Of a stretch of 64,000 nucleotides of DNA, positions 16,448 to 25,704 are shown piece after piece. The stretch spans positions 102,872 to 166,871 of the forward strand of contig JBDZVD010000001.1 of assembly GCA_040255525.1 (NCBI GenBank), given 5' to 3'. The stretch is from Rugosimonospora sp040255525. GTDB lineage: Bacteria > Actinomycetota > Actinomycetes > Mycobacteriales > Micromonosporaceae. The position numbers were made by a program, and so were the translations under genes. Numbering within the stretch: the stretch's first letter is position 1; the number at the start of each line of letters is the position of its first letter. Below the pieces are notes generated by a model. That model worked only from the letters and a program-made list of their open reading frames with translations. It made no database searches and was not told the DNA's origin.

Positions 16448-16951
16448 CGCGAACTCCTCCCATCCAATGCCGGCCGTATCCGTCCGGCCGGCGGGAACGG
16501 CCGCCCAACCCGCCCCGCCGCGCCGCCCCGCCGCGCCGCCCCGCCGCGCCGCCCCGCCGCGCCGGCCGGTCGCGCCTTCCGGGAGGTCGGGCCCGGTAGA
16601 CACCGGCGACCGGCATCGTGGCCGCGCCGAGGCGGCACACTCGGCCGGAGCCACGATGAACGCAGTTGCACCTTCATCCGGGTGGCGGCTCGACGATCGG
16701 GGCGGCCGTGACGACCCTCCCTCTTTTTCACCATACACGTCGTATATATTCGTGGGACGCCCGATGATGTGACCTGCGGCGCACTCGCCACACCCAGCCG
16801 CCGGGCCGGCCTCACGCCGCTGACTGCGGAAACAGCGGAATGACGTACAGACGCTTCGCCATCGCGGCACTGGCCGCTGCGCCAGGGGTTCGAAGGCCGG
16901 GGTGTCCTCGGACAAGACCTCGGTACGTGCCGACTCGGTGACTGCGACGAG
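16448..16951. other. Non-coding stretch upstream of uspA
   Basis: About 500 bases without a convincing gene. It holds a 13-base tandem repeat at 16512-16563 and an A/T-rich island near 16725-16755 (ACCATACACGTCGTATATAT), unusual for this genome, which may be a promoter or protein-binding site for uspA. No DosR-type site was found by eye. Confidence 0.5.
16512..16563. repeat. Four tandem copies of a 13-base unit
   Basis: The unit GCCCCGCCGCGCC is repeated four times without change, starting 65 bases upstream of the uspA ATG. It lies in the presumed 5' leader or promoter. It could arise from slippage and vary in copy number. Confidence 0.85.
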
Positions 16952-17590
16952 CTAGCTTCTGGGCAGCCGATCTTCAGTAGAGCCTGGGACACCGCGGTTT
17001 TGGGAGTGGGTTGGCTGCTTGCAGTGGACAGTGGCGAGGAGCCAGAAGATGATCCCGCCGGCCAGGAAGTAGGCGTCGATCGTCCAGTCGGCCCAGCGGA
17101 GGTGGGCGTGACCCGTCGTAGCCTTGAGGGAGAGTCCGGTGATTCCGTTCGGGAGGAGGCCGGCGGCGCGGGTCACGTCGTCGAGGATTCCGGAGCCGCC
17201 GCGCAGGAGCAGCACCACGCAACCGATCCAGACCAGGGCCTTGGTGGCCCGCGCGAGTCGGCCTCGTGCCCATCCGCGAGCGATCGCGAGACACACCAGG
17301 GCACCGAGCGGCCAGGCGGAGTCGACCGGCACTTCGACGATCCAGGCAACCAATTGCACTCGTGCGTGCGCTGAGCCGGCCGCAGCCGAGTGCGTGCCGG
17401 GCATGAGGGGTGGCAGTTCGCCGGGACTCGCGAGGGAGCCGCCGAGGTACCAGTAGACGTGGAAGGAGAAGAACAGCACCACCCATCCCAGCGCCGTGTA
17501 CGCGGCGCAGGTGGTGCGCCGGGCACGTTTGCCGACGGCCGCGTCCGGGGAACAGGTGTCGAGGCCCGGCATCGTGTTCGAGATCGTCAT
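16952..17590 (-). CDS. DUF3995 family membrane protein
   Basis: A 212-residue membrane protein with four hydrophobic segments, for example YTALGWVVLFFSFHVYWYLG, WPLGALVCLAIARGWA, ALVWIGCVVLLLRGGSG and WTIDAYFLAGGIIFWLLA. The FHVYWYLGG motif after the first segment and the late DAYFLAGGI segment are characteristic of DUF3995, whose function is unknown. ATG 17590 gives MTISNTMPGL with a hydrophilic lead of about 30 residues. It is transcribed away from the histidine kinase operon, so it may be regulated by that two-component system, which is inference. Confidence 0.75.
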   Translation of the reverse strand: MTISNTMPGLDTCSPDAAVGKRARRTTCAAYTALGWVVLFFSFHVYWYLGGSLASPGELPPLMPGTHSAAAGSAHARVQLVAWIVEVPVDSAWPLGALVCLAIARGWARGRLARATKALVWIGCVVLLLRGGSGILDDVTRAAGLLPNGITGLSLKATTGHAHLRWADWTIDAYFLAGGIIFWLLATVHCKQPTHSQNRGVPGSTEDRLPRS

Positions 17591-17696
17591 GCGTCCACGG
17601 TCGCCACAACTCAACCGCCGGCCATCCTCCTCCGGAGTGAACAACCTCCCTCGATCGAGGGTGTTCGCAGCAGGCGCCGCGTGCAAGGCTGGGCTG

Positions 17697-18947
17697 GTGA
17701 AGGGCTCGGGGGCATCGGTACGGGGCGGCGTCGCGCACGTGTTCCTCGCGGTCGCGCTCTGCCTTCCGCTGGTTGCCGGGGGCGCCATGATCGGCGTTTC
17801 GATGGTCGCCCAGGACTCGAGCGAGCTGAACTTGTGGCTGCTGACCTTGCTGGCGATCGTCTTTTTCGCCGTGGTGGTGTGGGCCTCCCTTCTGCCGTCG
17901 GTGCGGCAGGTAGAGGTGTCGACGGCGCGGGCCCTGCTCGAATACGACGAGCGGGCCCTGCCCGACGTACGCTCGCCGCGCGCCTGGGCCTCCCGACGGC
18001 GCGGCGTCGCCTGGCTGGCGCTTCTCGTAGGGGTCGGGCTCACGGTCGCGGCAGCGATCCTGTACCTGGTGCCATTCGGGATCAGCCTGGTCTCCTTCCC
18101 CCTGTCCGGTGACAGCACCCTGACCTGGCCGGGAATCGGGAAGTCCACCCACACCGGATCCGGCTGGCACGCCGTCTGGCTGGTCGGTCCCGGTCTCCTG
18201 GCCCTCGCCGCGTTCCTGGCCGTCCTGGGCGCAGCGGCCCGCCTGCTCATCGCCCTGGCGCCACGCGTGCTCGGCCCTACGCTCGCCGAACGGGTCGGCG
18301 TCGCCGCCGAACGGGAGCGGGTGCTGGCCCGCGCCAACGCCGTGGCCCGCGACCTGCACGACCGGCTCGGGCACACCCTGACCGCCATGACCGTGCAGGC
18401 CACCGCCGCGCGCCGGTTGCTGCCGACCGACCCCCAGGCCACGGGACGTGCCCTGGCCGCGATCGAGGAACTGGGCCGGCGGGCTCAGGCCGACGTCGAC
18501 GGCGTGGTGCGCGCACTACGCGACAGTGCGAAGGACGCTACCCCCCTGGCCGGCGCACCCGCGGCGGTGGATCTGGCGGAGATCGCCCGCGCGCTCGTCC
18601 AAGAGTCGACGCTGGACATCGAGTTTCCCGTGCCAGAGGCGTTGCACGTCGACCACGGCTGCGCGGAGGCCGCACAGGCCGTGATCCGCGAAGCGCTGAC
18701 GAACGCCACCCGCCACGGCACCGGATCAGCCGCGCTCCGGCTGCACTCGCACGAACAGCATGTGTACATCGACGTCCGCAACCCGATCCGCCACGCTAGC
18801 CCGACGGCACCGCAGCGCGCCGGGCTGGCCGGCCTGCACGAACGCGTGCTCCTCGCCGACGGGCAGATAACGACAGGACCGGAGGGGGGTGCCTCGTGGC
18901 TGCTGACCGCCAGACTGCCCATCAGCCGGCCAGCACCAACGAGATGA
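17697..18947 (+). CDS. Sensor histidine kinase (HisKA_3 type)
   Basis: A 416-residue NarL-class sensor kinase. Four membrane segments lie in the first 190 residues with only short loops between them, so the signal is likely sensed in or near the membrane. The phosphoacceptor is His221 in RDLHDRLGHTLTAMTVQATA. The ATPase domain has EALTNATRHG (N box) and AGLAGLHERVLLADG (G box), and is compact. GTG 17697 is chosen so that the protein begins just before the first membrane helix; GTG 17661 is an alternative, and no ribosome-binding site decides it. The stop overlaps the response regulator ATG (ATGA). The stimulus is unknown. Confidence 0.88.
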   Translation: MKGSGASVRGGVAHVFLAVALCLPLVAGGAMIGVSMVAQDSSELNLWLLTLLAIVFFAVVVWASLLPSVRQVEVSTARALLEYDERALPDVRSPRAWASRRRGVAWLALLVGVGLTVAAAILYLVPFGISLVSFPLSGDSTLTWPGIGKSTHTGSGWHAVWLVGPGLLALAAFLAVLGAAARLLIALAPRVLGPTLAERVGVAAERERVLARANAVARDLHDRLGHTLTAMTVQATAARRLLPTDPQATGRALAAIEELGRRAQADVDGVVRALRDSAKDATPLAGAPAAVDLAEIARALVQESTLDIEFPVPEALHVDHGCAEAAQAVIREALTNATRHGTGSAALRLHSHEQHVYIDVRNPIRHASPTAPQRAGLAGLHERVLLADGQITTGPEGGASWLLTARLPISRPAPTR

Positions 18948-19576
18948 TCCGGATCGTCGTGGTCGACGACGACGATCTGGTGCGCTCCGGCCTCGCCGCA
19001 ATCCTCGACCTCGAACCCGACATCAATGTGGTGGGACAGGGCATCGACGGAGTCGACGTGCCCGCGCTGGTTGCGCGGAGCAGGCCCGACGTGGTGCTGA
19101 TGGACGTGCGAATGCCACGCGTCGACGGCATAGGCGCAACCGCCAGGCTCACCGAGCGGCCCGGCAGCCCGGCGGTGGTGGTGATCACCACATTCGAGAG
19201 CGACGACGCCGTGCACGACGCCCTGTTGGCCGGTGCGCGCGGCTTCGTCCTGAAGCGGGCACGTCCCGAAGAGCTGCTGGCCGCGGTGCGTACCGTCGCC
19301 CGCACGGACTGTCTGGTCTTCCCCAACGCGATCCGCCGGATCGCGACCACCCGCCGTACGACGATCAAGCCAGCCTGGGCGCGTCGGCTCACCGCTCGGG
19401 AGCGCGACGTTCTCACCCATGTGGCCCGCGGCCAGACCAACGCCGAGATAGCCGAGTCGCTGGTGGTATCGGTTGAAACGGTGAAGAGCCACCTGCGTTC
19501 CCTGCTGGCCAAGTCCGGATCCCGGCACCGAACCGAGCTGGTGGTCCGGTGTTACGAAGCCGGCATACTCGGCTAA
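18944..19576 (+). CDS. NarL/FixJ family response regulator
   Basis: A 210-residue regulator. The receiver domain shows the acidic cluster VVDDDD, the phosphorylated Asp54 in LMDVRMPRVDG, Thr in VVITTFE and Lys in FVLKRARPEELL. The LuxR-type DNA-binding domain is LTARERDVLTHVARGQTNAE through VETVKSHLRSLLAKSG. It is translationally coupled to the kinase by a 4-base overlap and should be its partner. The target may include the divergent DUF3995 gene; this is not shown by sequence. Confidence 0.93.
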   Translation: MIRIVVVDDDDLVRSGLAAILDLEPDINVVGQGIDGVDVPALVARSRPDVVLMDVRMPRVDGIGATARLTERPGSPAVVVITTFESDDAVHDALLAGARGFVLKRARPEELLAAVRTVARTDCLVFPNAIRRIATTRRTTIKPAWARRLTARERDVLTHVARGQTNAEIAESLVVSVETVKSHLRSLLAKSGSRHRTELVVRCYEAGILG

Positions 19577-20077
19577 TAGATCATTTCTGAGCGACGGTGT
19601 TCGGCTGCGCAGGCCCGCCTACCGGGCAGACGCGGGTTCGACTCGGCACTACGGGCCCTGTGACTTCGAAGTCGGAGTCCGGTGCCGGATCGGGCCTGCG
19701 TCAGGTGGAGCTGCGGCTGGCCGGGCGGCGGGCGGTACCTCAGTGGGCTGGTGCTCTGCGCCAACGCCTACGGGGGCCCGGATGACGAGGCTGTGCCAGC
19801 GCCCGGGCATGCCACGTTGCAGCTGAGCGTGAGTCCCCGTGTCAACGACCGCGACCCGGAGGCATTCGCTGCTGGCCTGGCCGGTCTGGCCGGCGTCACA
19901 CTTGTCACCTGAGCCGATCGTCGCCGCGTGGTGACTTGATCGAGTGGCGCACCGCTTGGCCGGCAGGCTGTCCGCGTAGCCCTCCCGCACCCGCGGAGGC
20001 CGGACGAACAGATGTTCAGCACCGCCCCGCCGATCGGACCAACCACCGCGGCGATCCCGAACGGCGCCGGGAACCAG
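19577..20077. other. Intergenic stretch without a recognised gene
   Basis: About 500 bases between the response regulator stop and the terminator hairpin. Short frames exist, for example one ending SPRVNDRDPEAFAAGLAGL at about 19900, but none has a start with ribosome-binding site or a family I recognise. A decayed gene is possible. Confidence 0.4.
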
Positions 20078-20122
20078 GGTTCAACCCCCGCCCGGACGGA
20101 AGCCCCGGGCGGGGGTTGAACC
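20078..20122. terminator. Strong bidirectional terminator hairpin
   Basis: An 18-base perfect stem (GGTTCAACCCCCGCCCGG at 20078-20095, complement at 20105-20122) with a 9-base loop. It lies 22 bases past the stop of the PA-domain protein, so it closes that minus-strand operon, and it could also stop transcripts from the two-component operon. Confidence 0.85.
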
Positions 20123-20144
20123 GAGTTGGCCGGTGCGGGACGCG

Positions 20145-22955
20145 TTACCGTGCCGCGAGCGCCACGGCGTCGATGACGGTCTGGGTGACGTCGTTACCGT
20201 CCGCGTCGGTCGCCTGGGCCTTGATGCTCAGCTTCGCGTTCGCGGCCGGGGCGGTCGGCGTCCGGTACTTCACGGTGTAGGCGCCACCGTGACCGCCGAC
20301 CACGGTCGCCTTCGTCCAGTTCTTGCCACCGTCGGTACTCGTCCAGACGCTGAGGCCACGAATGACGATCGGCGTCGACGCCTGATGGTAGGCGGTGACG
20401 TGGAGTTCGTGTTCGCCGCCACCGGTGACCGTGTTCGTGAGGTCTGTGCCGGGGTCGTACCCGAGGAACAGGAACGGGTCGGGTTCGCACGGGTCGCTGG
20501 CCCCGAAGGCCGTGCCCAGGCAGGCGGTGCCGATCGGAGTCCGGTCGGTCACCGGTGCTGCCGAGGTGAAGTCCCACGTCGTGGTGGTGGTGTTGTCGCG
20601 GGCGACCAACTGGTAGCGGGCCGCGCTGGCCGGGAGCTGGTAGGAGACCAGGCCACCGGCGAACAGGGTCTGCTGCACCTCCTGCCCATCGTGGTAGAGG
20701 TGGATGCTGTCGGCGGAGAAGCCGTACGCGCCGTCTTCGAGCACCGGGTCCGCGCCGGCGCTCAGGAACATGACGGGGTAGAGCGTGTTGCCCTGCCGGC
20801 AGAAGGAACAGTAGGCCAACATGTTCGGGTAGCTGTCGTACTTGCCGGGTTGGTCGCGCAGGATGTCGGACGAGATGGCGGACGAGCCGGGAGTCTCGGG
20901 GGCGGCGTCCCAGTTCTGGGTCGCCTCGCCTCCGGGCCGGGTGACCATGTCCCACCGCATCTGGTTGCCCTGATCGGTGTGTAGCCACCGCTGGATGACG
21001 ACATCGGGTGCGGCCGGTCCGCGGTACTCGGTGATGGTGCCCGGTGCGGCTATCCCCTCGTAGGTGCTCGCCACGCCGAGGAACTCGTTCGACCGCCACA
21101 CGCTCCACAGCTCGTCGGCTGAGGACGGACCGCCGGCGTGGTAGGCATCGGTGACCGTGGTCAGCTGCGCGCCGCTGAGCGTGGTGTGCAGCGACGCGGG
21201 CACCTGTCCCTCCTGGTACAGGCTCGGGGTGTAGATGTAGGGGCTGTTGCCGTCGTACCCACTGGCATCGATCGTCACCGCTCCCTTGGCCAGCAGCTTG
21301 AGCAGGGCATCGCCCTGGTCGACGGGGATCGTGACGAACGGCATGTCGATCGGGTCGCTCAGGCCGTACCACTGCGGGGTCACCGAGGTGCAGTAACCAC
21401 GGGTGTACCCCGGGCTCATCGGATCGAAGAGTACGCCGATCGCGCCGGCTTGGATGGCGTCGTTCAGCTGCGAATCGAGGACGATGGCGAGACTGCCGTT
21501 CTGGCACCAGACCTGGTCGTCTTCGTGCATGAGCACGAACTTTCCGCGGGCGTCGATGCCGGCGAAGTCCTCCGGTCGACCGGCACCGGCGTTCACCAGC
21601 CCGACCTTCTTCCGTCCCGTGAAGCGGACCGCACCGAGGTTGCCGTACGTCGCGGCGGTGCGGTACACGAAGTACGACGGGTCGAGAGCCAGCCGCTGCG
21701 GCGCGGTCACCGTCATTGACACTTCCGGTCGGCCGAGCACCCAGGCGCTGCTCAGGTGGAAGGTGCCCACGCTGACCGGTGCGCTCGGCACGGCCCAGTA
21801 ATTCGGTGTCGCGGCCTCGATCGCATTGTAGATCGCGGTGCCGTCCACCGAGGTGCGGTCGTCATTCTGCTCGCCGAAGAACGCCTGGCTCGGCCGCGGC
21901 GTGTCGATACTGATTTTTGTGGCCGTGTCGACGTCGAGGTCAAAGGTGGTGTCCCCGGCGACGGTGACCTGCGGGTCGATCAGGTCGACGTACTGGTTCT
22001 GCCAACCGGATACGAAGAACCCGAAGCCCGACGCGGAGTAGATGCCGGAGGGCACGGAGTAGGTCACCTGGTACGTGGTGCACGGATCGGCGTCGACACA
22101 GGTGAGCCCGGACCCCGGGAAGACGGTGTCGATCCCGTCGCCGGCGACGCCGTAGAGCGCCAGCGTGCCGGGTTCGACGCACAGGAGGGCCAGGTAGTGG
22201 TTGCACCCGAACACGCTGCCCCGGGTGCCGGTGATGGTCTCGGTGACCCGGTTGAGGACTTGCCCCGCCGACGGGTGTGCGGCCACGGTCCGGTCGCCGG
22301 TGGGCCAGGCGTGCACGGCCCCGCCGGTCAGGTGCGGCGCCCCACCCGCCGCGGTGGAGGTCTGCCCCGACAGTGCCGCCCAGAACGGCGCGGCGTGGGC
22401 GGCGCTGACCTTCAGGTCGACCGTTGCGGTCTCGGGATGGGCGGCGGCCACGGTGGCCCCGCCGAGCGCGGCGGCCTTGCCGGTCAACGCGGCCGCCGAC
22501 AGCTTGCCCGAGAACTGGACGGTGACCGGTATGACCGCGGCGGGTCCGTTGTCGCCGTGGGTCGCCAGCCAGGTGAGGTCGAACAGGTTGGGGTCGAGCA
22601 TGCCCGAGGCGACCAGTGCCGACGCGGCGAACGGAGTCGCGGAGACGGTGGCCACGCTGCCCCGGGAGCCGCCGCGTGCGGTGATCGCGACCGCGGGGGT
22701 GGCCCCGGGGTTGGGCGTCGCGGCGACGCTGTAGCGACCCTGGCCGGACGAGGTGAGCGTCACGCGGTCGCCGGTGAGCAGCGTGACATGGTAGATGGCG
22801 TCGTGAAGCGCCGGCAGGGCGAGCGGGCGCACGCCGCTCGCCGCGTCGTCCCCGGTGCCGCGCGCCATGGCGCTGCCCGGGGTGGCCAGGCTGATCGCGG
22901 CGAGACCGATGACGGCGGCGGTCAGGGCGAGGCGTCTGCGGTACTGCGTTCTCAT
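20145..22955 (-). CDS. Large secreted PA-domain protein lacking a visible protease domain
   Basis: A 936-residue exported protein. The signal peptide is MRTQYRRRLALTAAVIGLAA, with cleavage likely near SAMA. The start of the mature part (YHVTLLTGDRVTLTSSGQGR) resembles the N-terminal region of actinobacterial subtilisin-like proteases. A protease-associated (PA) domain lies near residues 455-575 (FAGIDARGKFVLMHEDD, IQAGAIGVLFDP, FVTIPVDQGDALL). The C-terminal part is beta-rich, with LSVWTSTDGGKNWTKA. I found none of the subtilase catalytic motifs (HGT, GTSM). It may be a non-catalytic relative that binds substrate, or an enzyme of unknown type. The start has AAGGAGA upstream, and the gene begins 11 bases after the sedolisin stop. 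Confidence 0.75.
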   Translation of the reverse strand: MRTQYRRRLALTAAVIGLAAISLATPGSAMARGTGDDAASGVRPLALPALHDAIYHVTLLTGDRVTLTSSGQGRYSVAATPNPGATPAVAITARGGSRGSVATVSATPFAASALVASGMLDPNLFDLTWLATHGDNGPAAVIPVTVQFSGKLSAAALTGKAAALGGATVAAAHPETATVDLKVSAAHAAPFWAALSGQTSTAAGGAPHLTGGAVHAWPTGDRTVAAHPSAGQVLNRVTETITGTRGSVFGCNHYLALLCVEPGTLALYGVAGDGIDTVFPGSGLTCVDADPCTTYQVTYSVPSGIYSASGFGFFVSGWQNQYVDLIDPQVTVAGDTTFDLDVDTATKISIDTPRPSQAFFGEQNDDRTSVDGTAIYNAIEAATPNYWAVPSAPVSVGTFHLSSAWVLGRPEVSMTVTAPQRLALDPSYFVYRTAATYGNLGAVRFTGRKKVGLVNAGAGRPEDFAGIDARGKFVLMHEDDQVWCQNGSLAIVLDSQLNDAIQAGAIGVLFDPMSPGYTRGYCTSVTPQWYGLSDPIDMPFVTIPVDQGDALLKLLAKGAVTIDASGYDGNSPYIYTPSLYQEGQVPASLHTTLSGAQLTTVTDAYHAGGPSSADELWSVWRSNEFLGVASTYEGIAAPGTITEYRGPAAPDVVIQRWLHTDQGNQMRWDMVTRPGGEATQNWDAAPETPGSSAISSDILRDQPGKYDSYPNMLAYCSFCRQGNTLYPVMFLSAGADPVLEDGAYGFSADSIHLYHDGQEVQQTLFAGGLVSYQLPASAARYQLVARDNTTTTTWDFTSAAPVTDRTPIGTACLGTAFGASDPCEPDPFLFLGYDPGTDLTNTVTGGGEHELHVTAYHQASTPIVIRGLSVWTSTDGGKNWTKATVVGGHGGAYTVKYRTPTAPAANAKLSIKAQATDADGNDVTQTVIDAVALAAR

Positions 22956-22966
22956 CGTCTTCTCCT

Positions 22967-25534
22967 TCAGCTGCCGTGCCGGGTCAGGGTCACGTCGTGC
23001 CGGGTGATGCCGTTCGCCGCGACGTCGAGGGTGGTGCTCGCCGCGTCGTAACCGGAGGCGGCGGCCGTGACCCGTTGCTTGCCGCTGGGGGTGAACAGCC
23101 AGTAGTAGCCGCCGGCCACGGCCGGGTCACCGGTGACCTGAGCGATTCCGGCCGGCCACGCGTGCGCCTGCGGGTCGGCGGAGCTGGTGACCCGCGCACC
23201 GTTGACCGGTGCGTGCGTCGTGCCGTCGCTGACCACTCCGACGAGCAGGCCGCCGTGCTGCGCGACACAGGTACGGGCACCGATGAGCACGTCGTCGACG
23301 GCCCAGTACCAGCCGCCGCGCCCGGTGTAGTGGAAGCGCACCCGCACGCCGGAGCGGCCGGCCGACGACGGCAGTGCCACGCTCACGTGCCCGATCGAGT
23401 TGCCGGTCGTCTGGCGCCACACCGGCCTCCAGGACCGCCCGCGGTCCATGCTGAGCTCCACCGTCGCGCTCTGCCGCGGCGCGGCGTAGTAGTTCGTGTC
23501 GAACTCCAGCCGCGGCTTGGCCACACCGGACAGGTCGATGATCGGCGAGGTCAGTGTCGTGTCGACGCGACCGGCGGTACCCGAGTCGGCAATGGCGAAG
23601 CTGTCGTCGCCGCCCGCCTGGTAGGACGGCGGCGTCTGCGGCGCCGACCGGTTGCCGGGGTTGTCGAAGCGCCACCCGCCCTTCGTTCCGGTCACCGCCC
23701 AGCCATTGCGCGGCGTGGCCGCCTGCCAACCGGTGAAGTCCTCGCCTGCCCCGCTCCACCCGTACCCGGGTGCGGTGCAGGCCGCCAGGTCGGCGCCGAG
23801 GGTGATGTCGCGGGCCAGCCCCTGCGGTCCGACGCTGATGCGCTGCGTCTGGTGCTGATACCCGGGCAGGTCCGTGTCGATGTCGAGGGTGTAGTCGCCC
23901 TGGGGAAGCACGACGCGGTAGCGGCCGGTGGTCGGGTCGGTGTAGACGGCGCCGTCCGGGTACCCGCTGATGCCGATGCGGGCGTGCAGCGGCCAGCCGT
24001 GTCCGGAGCCGTCGGTGACCGTTCCGGACAGGATCGCCGACGGCTGCGCGGTGAGGGTGAAGTCCCGCGTGGTGGTGTCCCCGGCGGTGGTCGTCAGTCC
24101 GGTGCCGGTCGCGCTCGTGTACCCGTACTTCGCCACCGTCACGTCGTAGCGGCCGGCCCGCAGGTCCAACCGGTAACTTCCGTCGGATCCGCTATGGGTG
24201 ACATAGTCACCGGGGCTGGTCGAGATGGTGGCACCGGCGAGCGGCTGACCGGCCGTGTCGGTGACCTTTCCGGCGAGCGTGCCGTGTGGGGCGCTGGTGA
24301 ACGCGCCCACCCCGTTCGGGCTGCCGAGCCCGGTCGGCCCGTCCCAGCCGGGGCCGGCCTGGCACAGCACGTTCCCGCAGCCGCTGTTGGCGCCGGAGAC
24401 GACGTCGAACACGTGCTCGGCCAGCTGAGGATCGTGGTACAGCTCGGTGACCGGGTACTCGTCCGGCACCGGCTCGCCGGCCAGCGCGTACATGGCCGTC
24501 ACGAGCGGCGCGGCGAGGCTGGTACCGCCGACCTGCAGCCAGCCATTCTGGCCGAGGGTGTCATAGGTGGCCAGGCCGCTTTCCGGGTCCGCGTCCGCCG
24601 CGATGTCCGCGGTCGCGCGGCCCGCTGGGCAGTTGGTGTCGATGCCGGTCTGGTAGTCCGGGCGCGGCTCGTACGGGGAGCAGCCCGAGCCGCCGCCCTC
24701 GCCGCCGGAGCTGGTCCCCCACGCCGACTCGACCCACCCGCGCGCGACCGAGCCGTCCCGGGTCAGCAGCGTGCCGCCGACCGAGATCACGTGCGGGTTG
24801 GTCGAGGGCCAGTTGACCACGCCGCCGTCGTCACCGCTGGAGGCGACCACGGCCACGCCCTTGTGGTCGTAGTGCCCGTCGTAGTCGGTCTCCGAGGAGT
24901 CCTCACCAGCGAGGCCGTAGGAATTGGAGACGTACTTCGCGCCCAGCGACACGGCGGTGTCCACCGAGGTCGCGAGGTCCTCCAGGCTCGGGCTGTCGCC
25001 CTCGACGAGCAGGATGTTGCAGGCCGGGCACGCCGCCGACACGGCGTCCAGGTCCAGGGAGGTCTCCAGGCCCCAGCCGGCGTCGTCCGCCGGGTAGTCG
25101 GTGCCGCCGGCCTCGTCGGCCTTGCGGAAACAGCCGTTGGCCGTGGTGCAGGGCGTCAGCCCGTAGTGGGACCGGAAGGTTGCCAGGTCGTCCTCGGCGT
25201 GCGAGTCACCGTAGGCGTCGACGATCGCTACCGTCTGCCCTCCGCCGCCCGCGGGCAGGCGGTACGCGGACCGGATGTCCGCCGGTCCCAGCGCGGTGGC
25301 CGGTGGCGCCGCCGCCTGCGGGCGGATCAGGCCGGGTGCCGGCGTGCGGACGACGGCCAGGCACTGGGCGAAGCCCTTCTTGGGCTTGGTGTTGCAGGCC
25401 GCCGGGGTGTTGGCGGTCAACGGTTGGCTCGCCGAGGCGTCGACCGGTGTCCCGGTCAGGGGTGCGGCGGCGGCCGTGCCGGCCAGGACGGCCAGTCCGA
25501 TGACCGAGAGGACCGCCACAATCGGGGTCTTCAT
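22967..25534 (-). CDS. Secreted S53-like serine-carboxyl peptidase (sedolisin family) with accessory domains
   Basis: An 855-residue exported peptidase. The signal peptide is MKTPIVAVLSVIGLAVLAGT. The catalytic set of family S53 can be read: Glu157 and Asp161 in GWGLETSLDLD, Asp235 in VVASSGDDGG and Ser339 in VGGTSLAAP. The N-terminal pro-region is only about 60 residues, much shorter than a Pro-kumamolisin domain. After the catalytic domain come two carboxypeptidase-regulatory-like beta domains (about 425-500 and 505-590) and a beta-sandwich module with VDDVLIG near 730. It should cleave proteins outside the cell, probably at acid pH as in known sedolisins. GGAGGAG precedes ATG 25534. The gene follows a 49-residue ORF by 20 bases. 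Confidence 0.85.
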   Translation of the reverse strand: MKTPIVAVLSVIGLAVLAGTAAAAPLTGTPVDASASQPLTANTPAACNTKPKKGFAQCLAVVRTPAPGLIRPQAAAPPATALGPADIRSAYRLPAGGGGQTVAIVDAYGDSHAEDDLATFRSHYGLTPCTTANGCFRKADEAGGTDYPADDAGWGLETSLDLDAVSAACPACNILLVEGDSPSLEDLATSVDTAVSLGAKYVSNSYGLAGEDSSETDYDGHYDHKGVAVVASSGDDGGVVNWPSTNPHVISVGGTLLTRDGSVARGWVESAWGTSSGGEGGGSGCSPYEPRPDYQTGIDTNCPAGRATADIAADADPESGLATYDTLGQNGWLQVGGTSLAAPLVTAMYALAGEPVPDEYPVTELYHDPQLAEHVFDVVSGANSGCGNVLCQAGPGWDGPTGLGSPNGVGAFTSAPHGTLAGKVTDTAGQPLAGATISTSPGDYVTHSGSDGSYRLDLRAGRYDVTVAKYGYTSATGTGLTTTAGDTTTRDFTLTAQPSAILSGTVTDGSGHGWPLHARIGISGYPDGAVYTDPTTGRYRVVLPQGDYTLDIDTDLPGYQHQTQRISVGPQGLARDITLGADLAACTAPGYGWSGAGEDFTGWQAATPRNGWAVTGTKGGWRFDNPGNRSAPQTPPSYQAGGDDSFAIADSGTAGRVDTTLTSPIIDLSGVAKPRLEFDTNYYAAPRQSATVELSMDRGRSWRPVWRQTTGNSIGHVSVALPSSAGRSGVRVRFHYTGRGGWYWAVDDVLIGARTCVAQHGGLLVGVVSDGTTHAPVNGARVTSSADPQAHAWPAGIAQVTGDPAVAGGYYWLFTPSGKQRVTAAASGYDAASTTLDVAANGITRHDVTLTRHGS

Positions 25535-25554
25535 GAGGAAGCTCCTCCGTCTGG

Positions 25555-25704
25555 TCAGAGTGGTTCGTATTCATCGCGGGTGGTGGCGGTGCCGTCGGGC
25601 ACGGCCACCTCGCCGGTACCGGTCTGGTCCGGCTCGGCCGTCAATGCGCTTGCCGTACTGCCGTGCTCGTCGGCGGGCTGCGGATCGCGCGGGGGTTCGG
25701 GCAT
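25555..25704 (-). CDS. Small acidic 49-residue protein upstream of the peptidase
   Basis: A short frame not otherwise recorded: ATG 25704 to TGA 25557-25555. It encodes 49 residues starting MPEPPRDPQPADEHGSTASA and ending TTRDEYEPL. GAGAGG lies about nine bases upstream of the ATG, a good ribosome-binding site. Only 20 bases separate its stop from the S53-like peptidase ATG, so the two are probably co-transcribed. It has no Cys, no hydrophobic segment and no signal peptide. It could be a peptide substrate, a small regulator or a spurious frame. No RiPP maturation enzymes are visible nearby. Confidence 0.5.
   Translation of the reverse strand: MPEPPRDPQPADEHGSTASALTAEPDQTGTGEVAVPDGTATTRDEYEPL

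Noticed and set aside
16512..16563. Repeat array considered as CRISPR
   Set aside because: The 13-base units are contiguous with no spacers, and no cas genes are present.
19630..19655. GGGTTCGACTC resembling a tRNA T-arm
   Set aside because: The flanking bases cannot form the T stem or an acceptor stem, and no anticodon arm is found upstream.
20145..22955. Annotation as an active S8 serine peptidase
   Set aside because: Only the N-terminal and PA-like parts resemble that family; the Asp, His and Ser motif blocks were not found.
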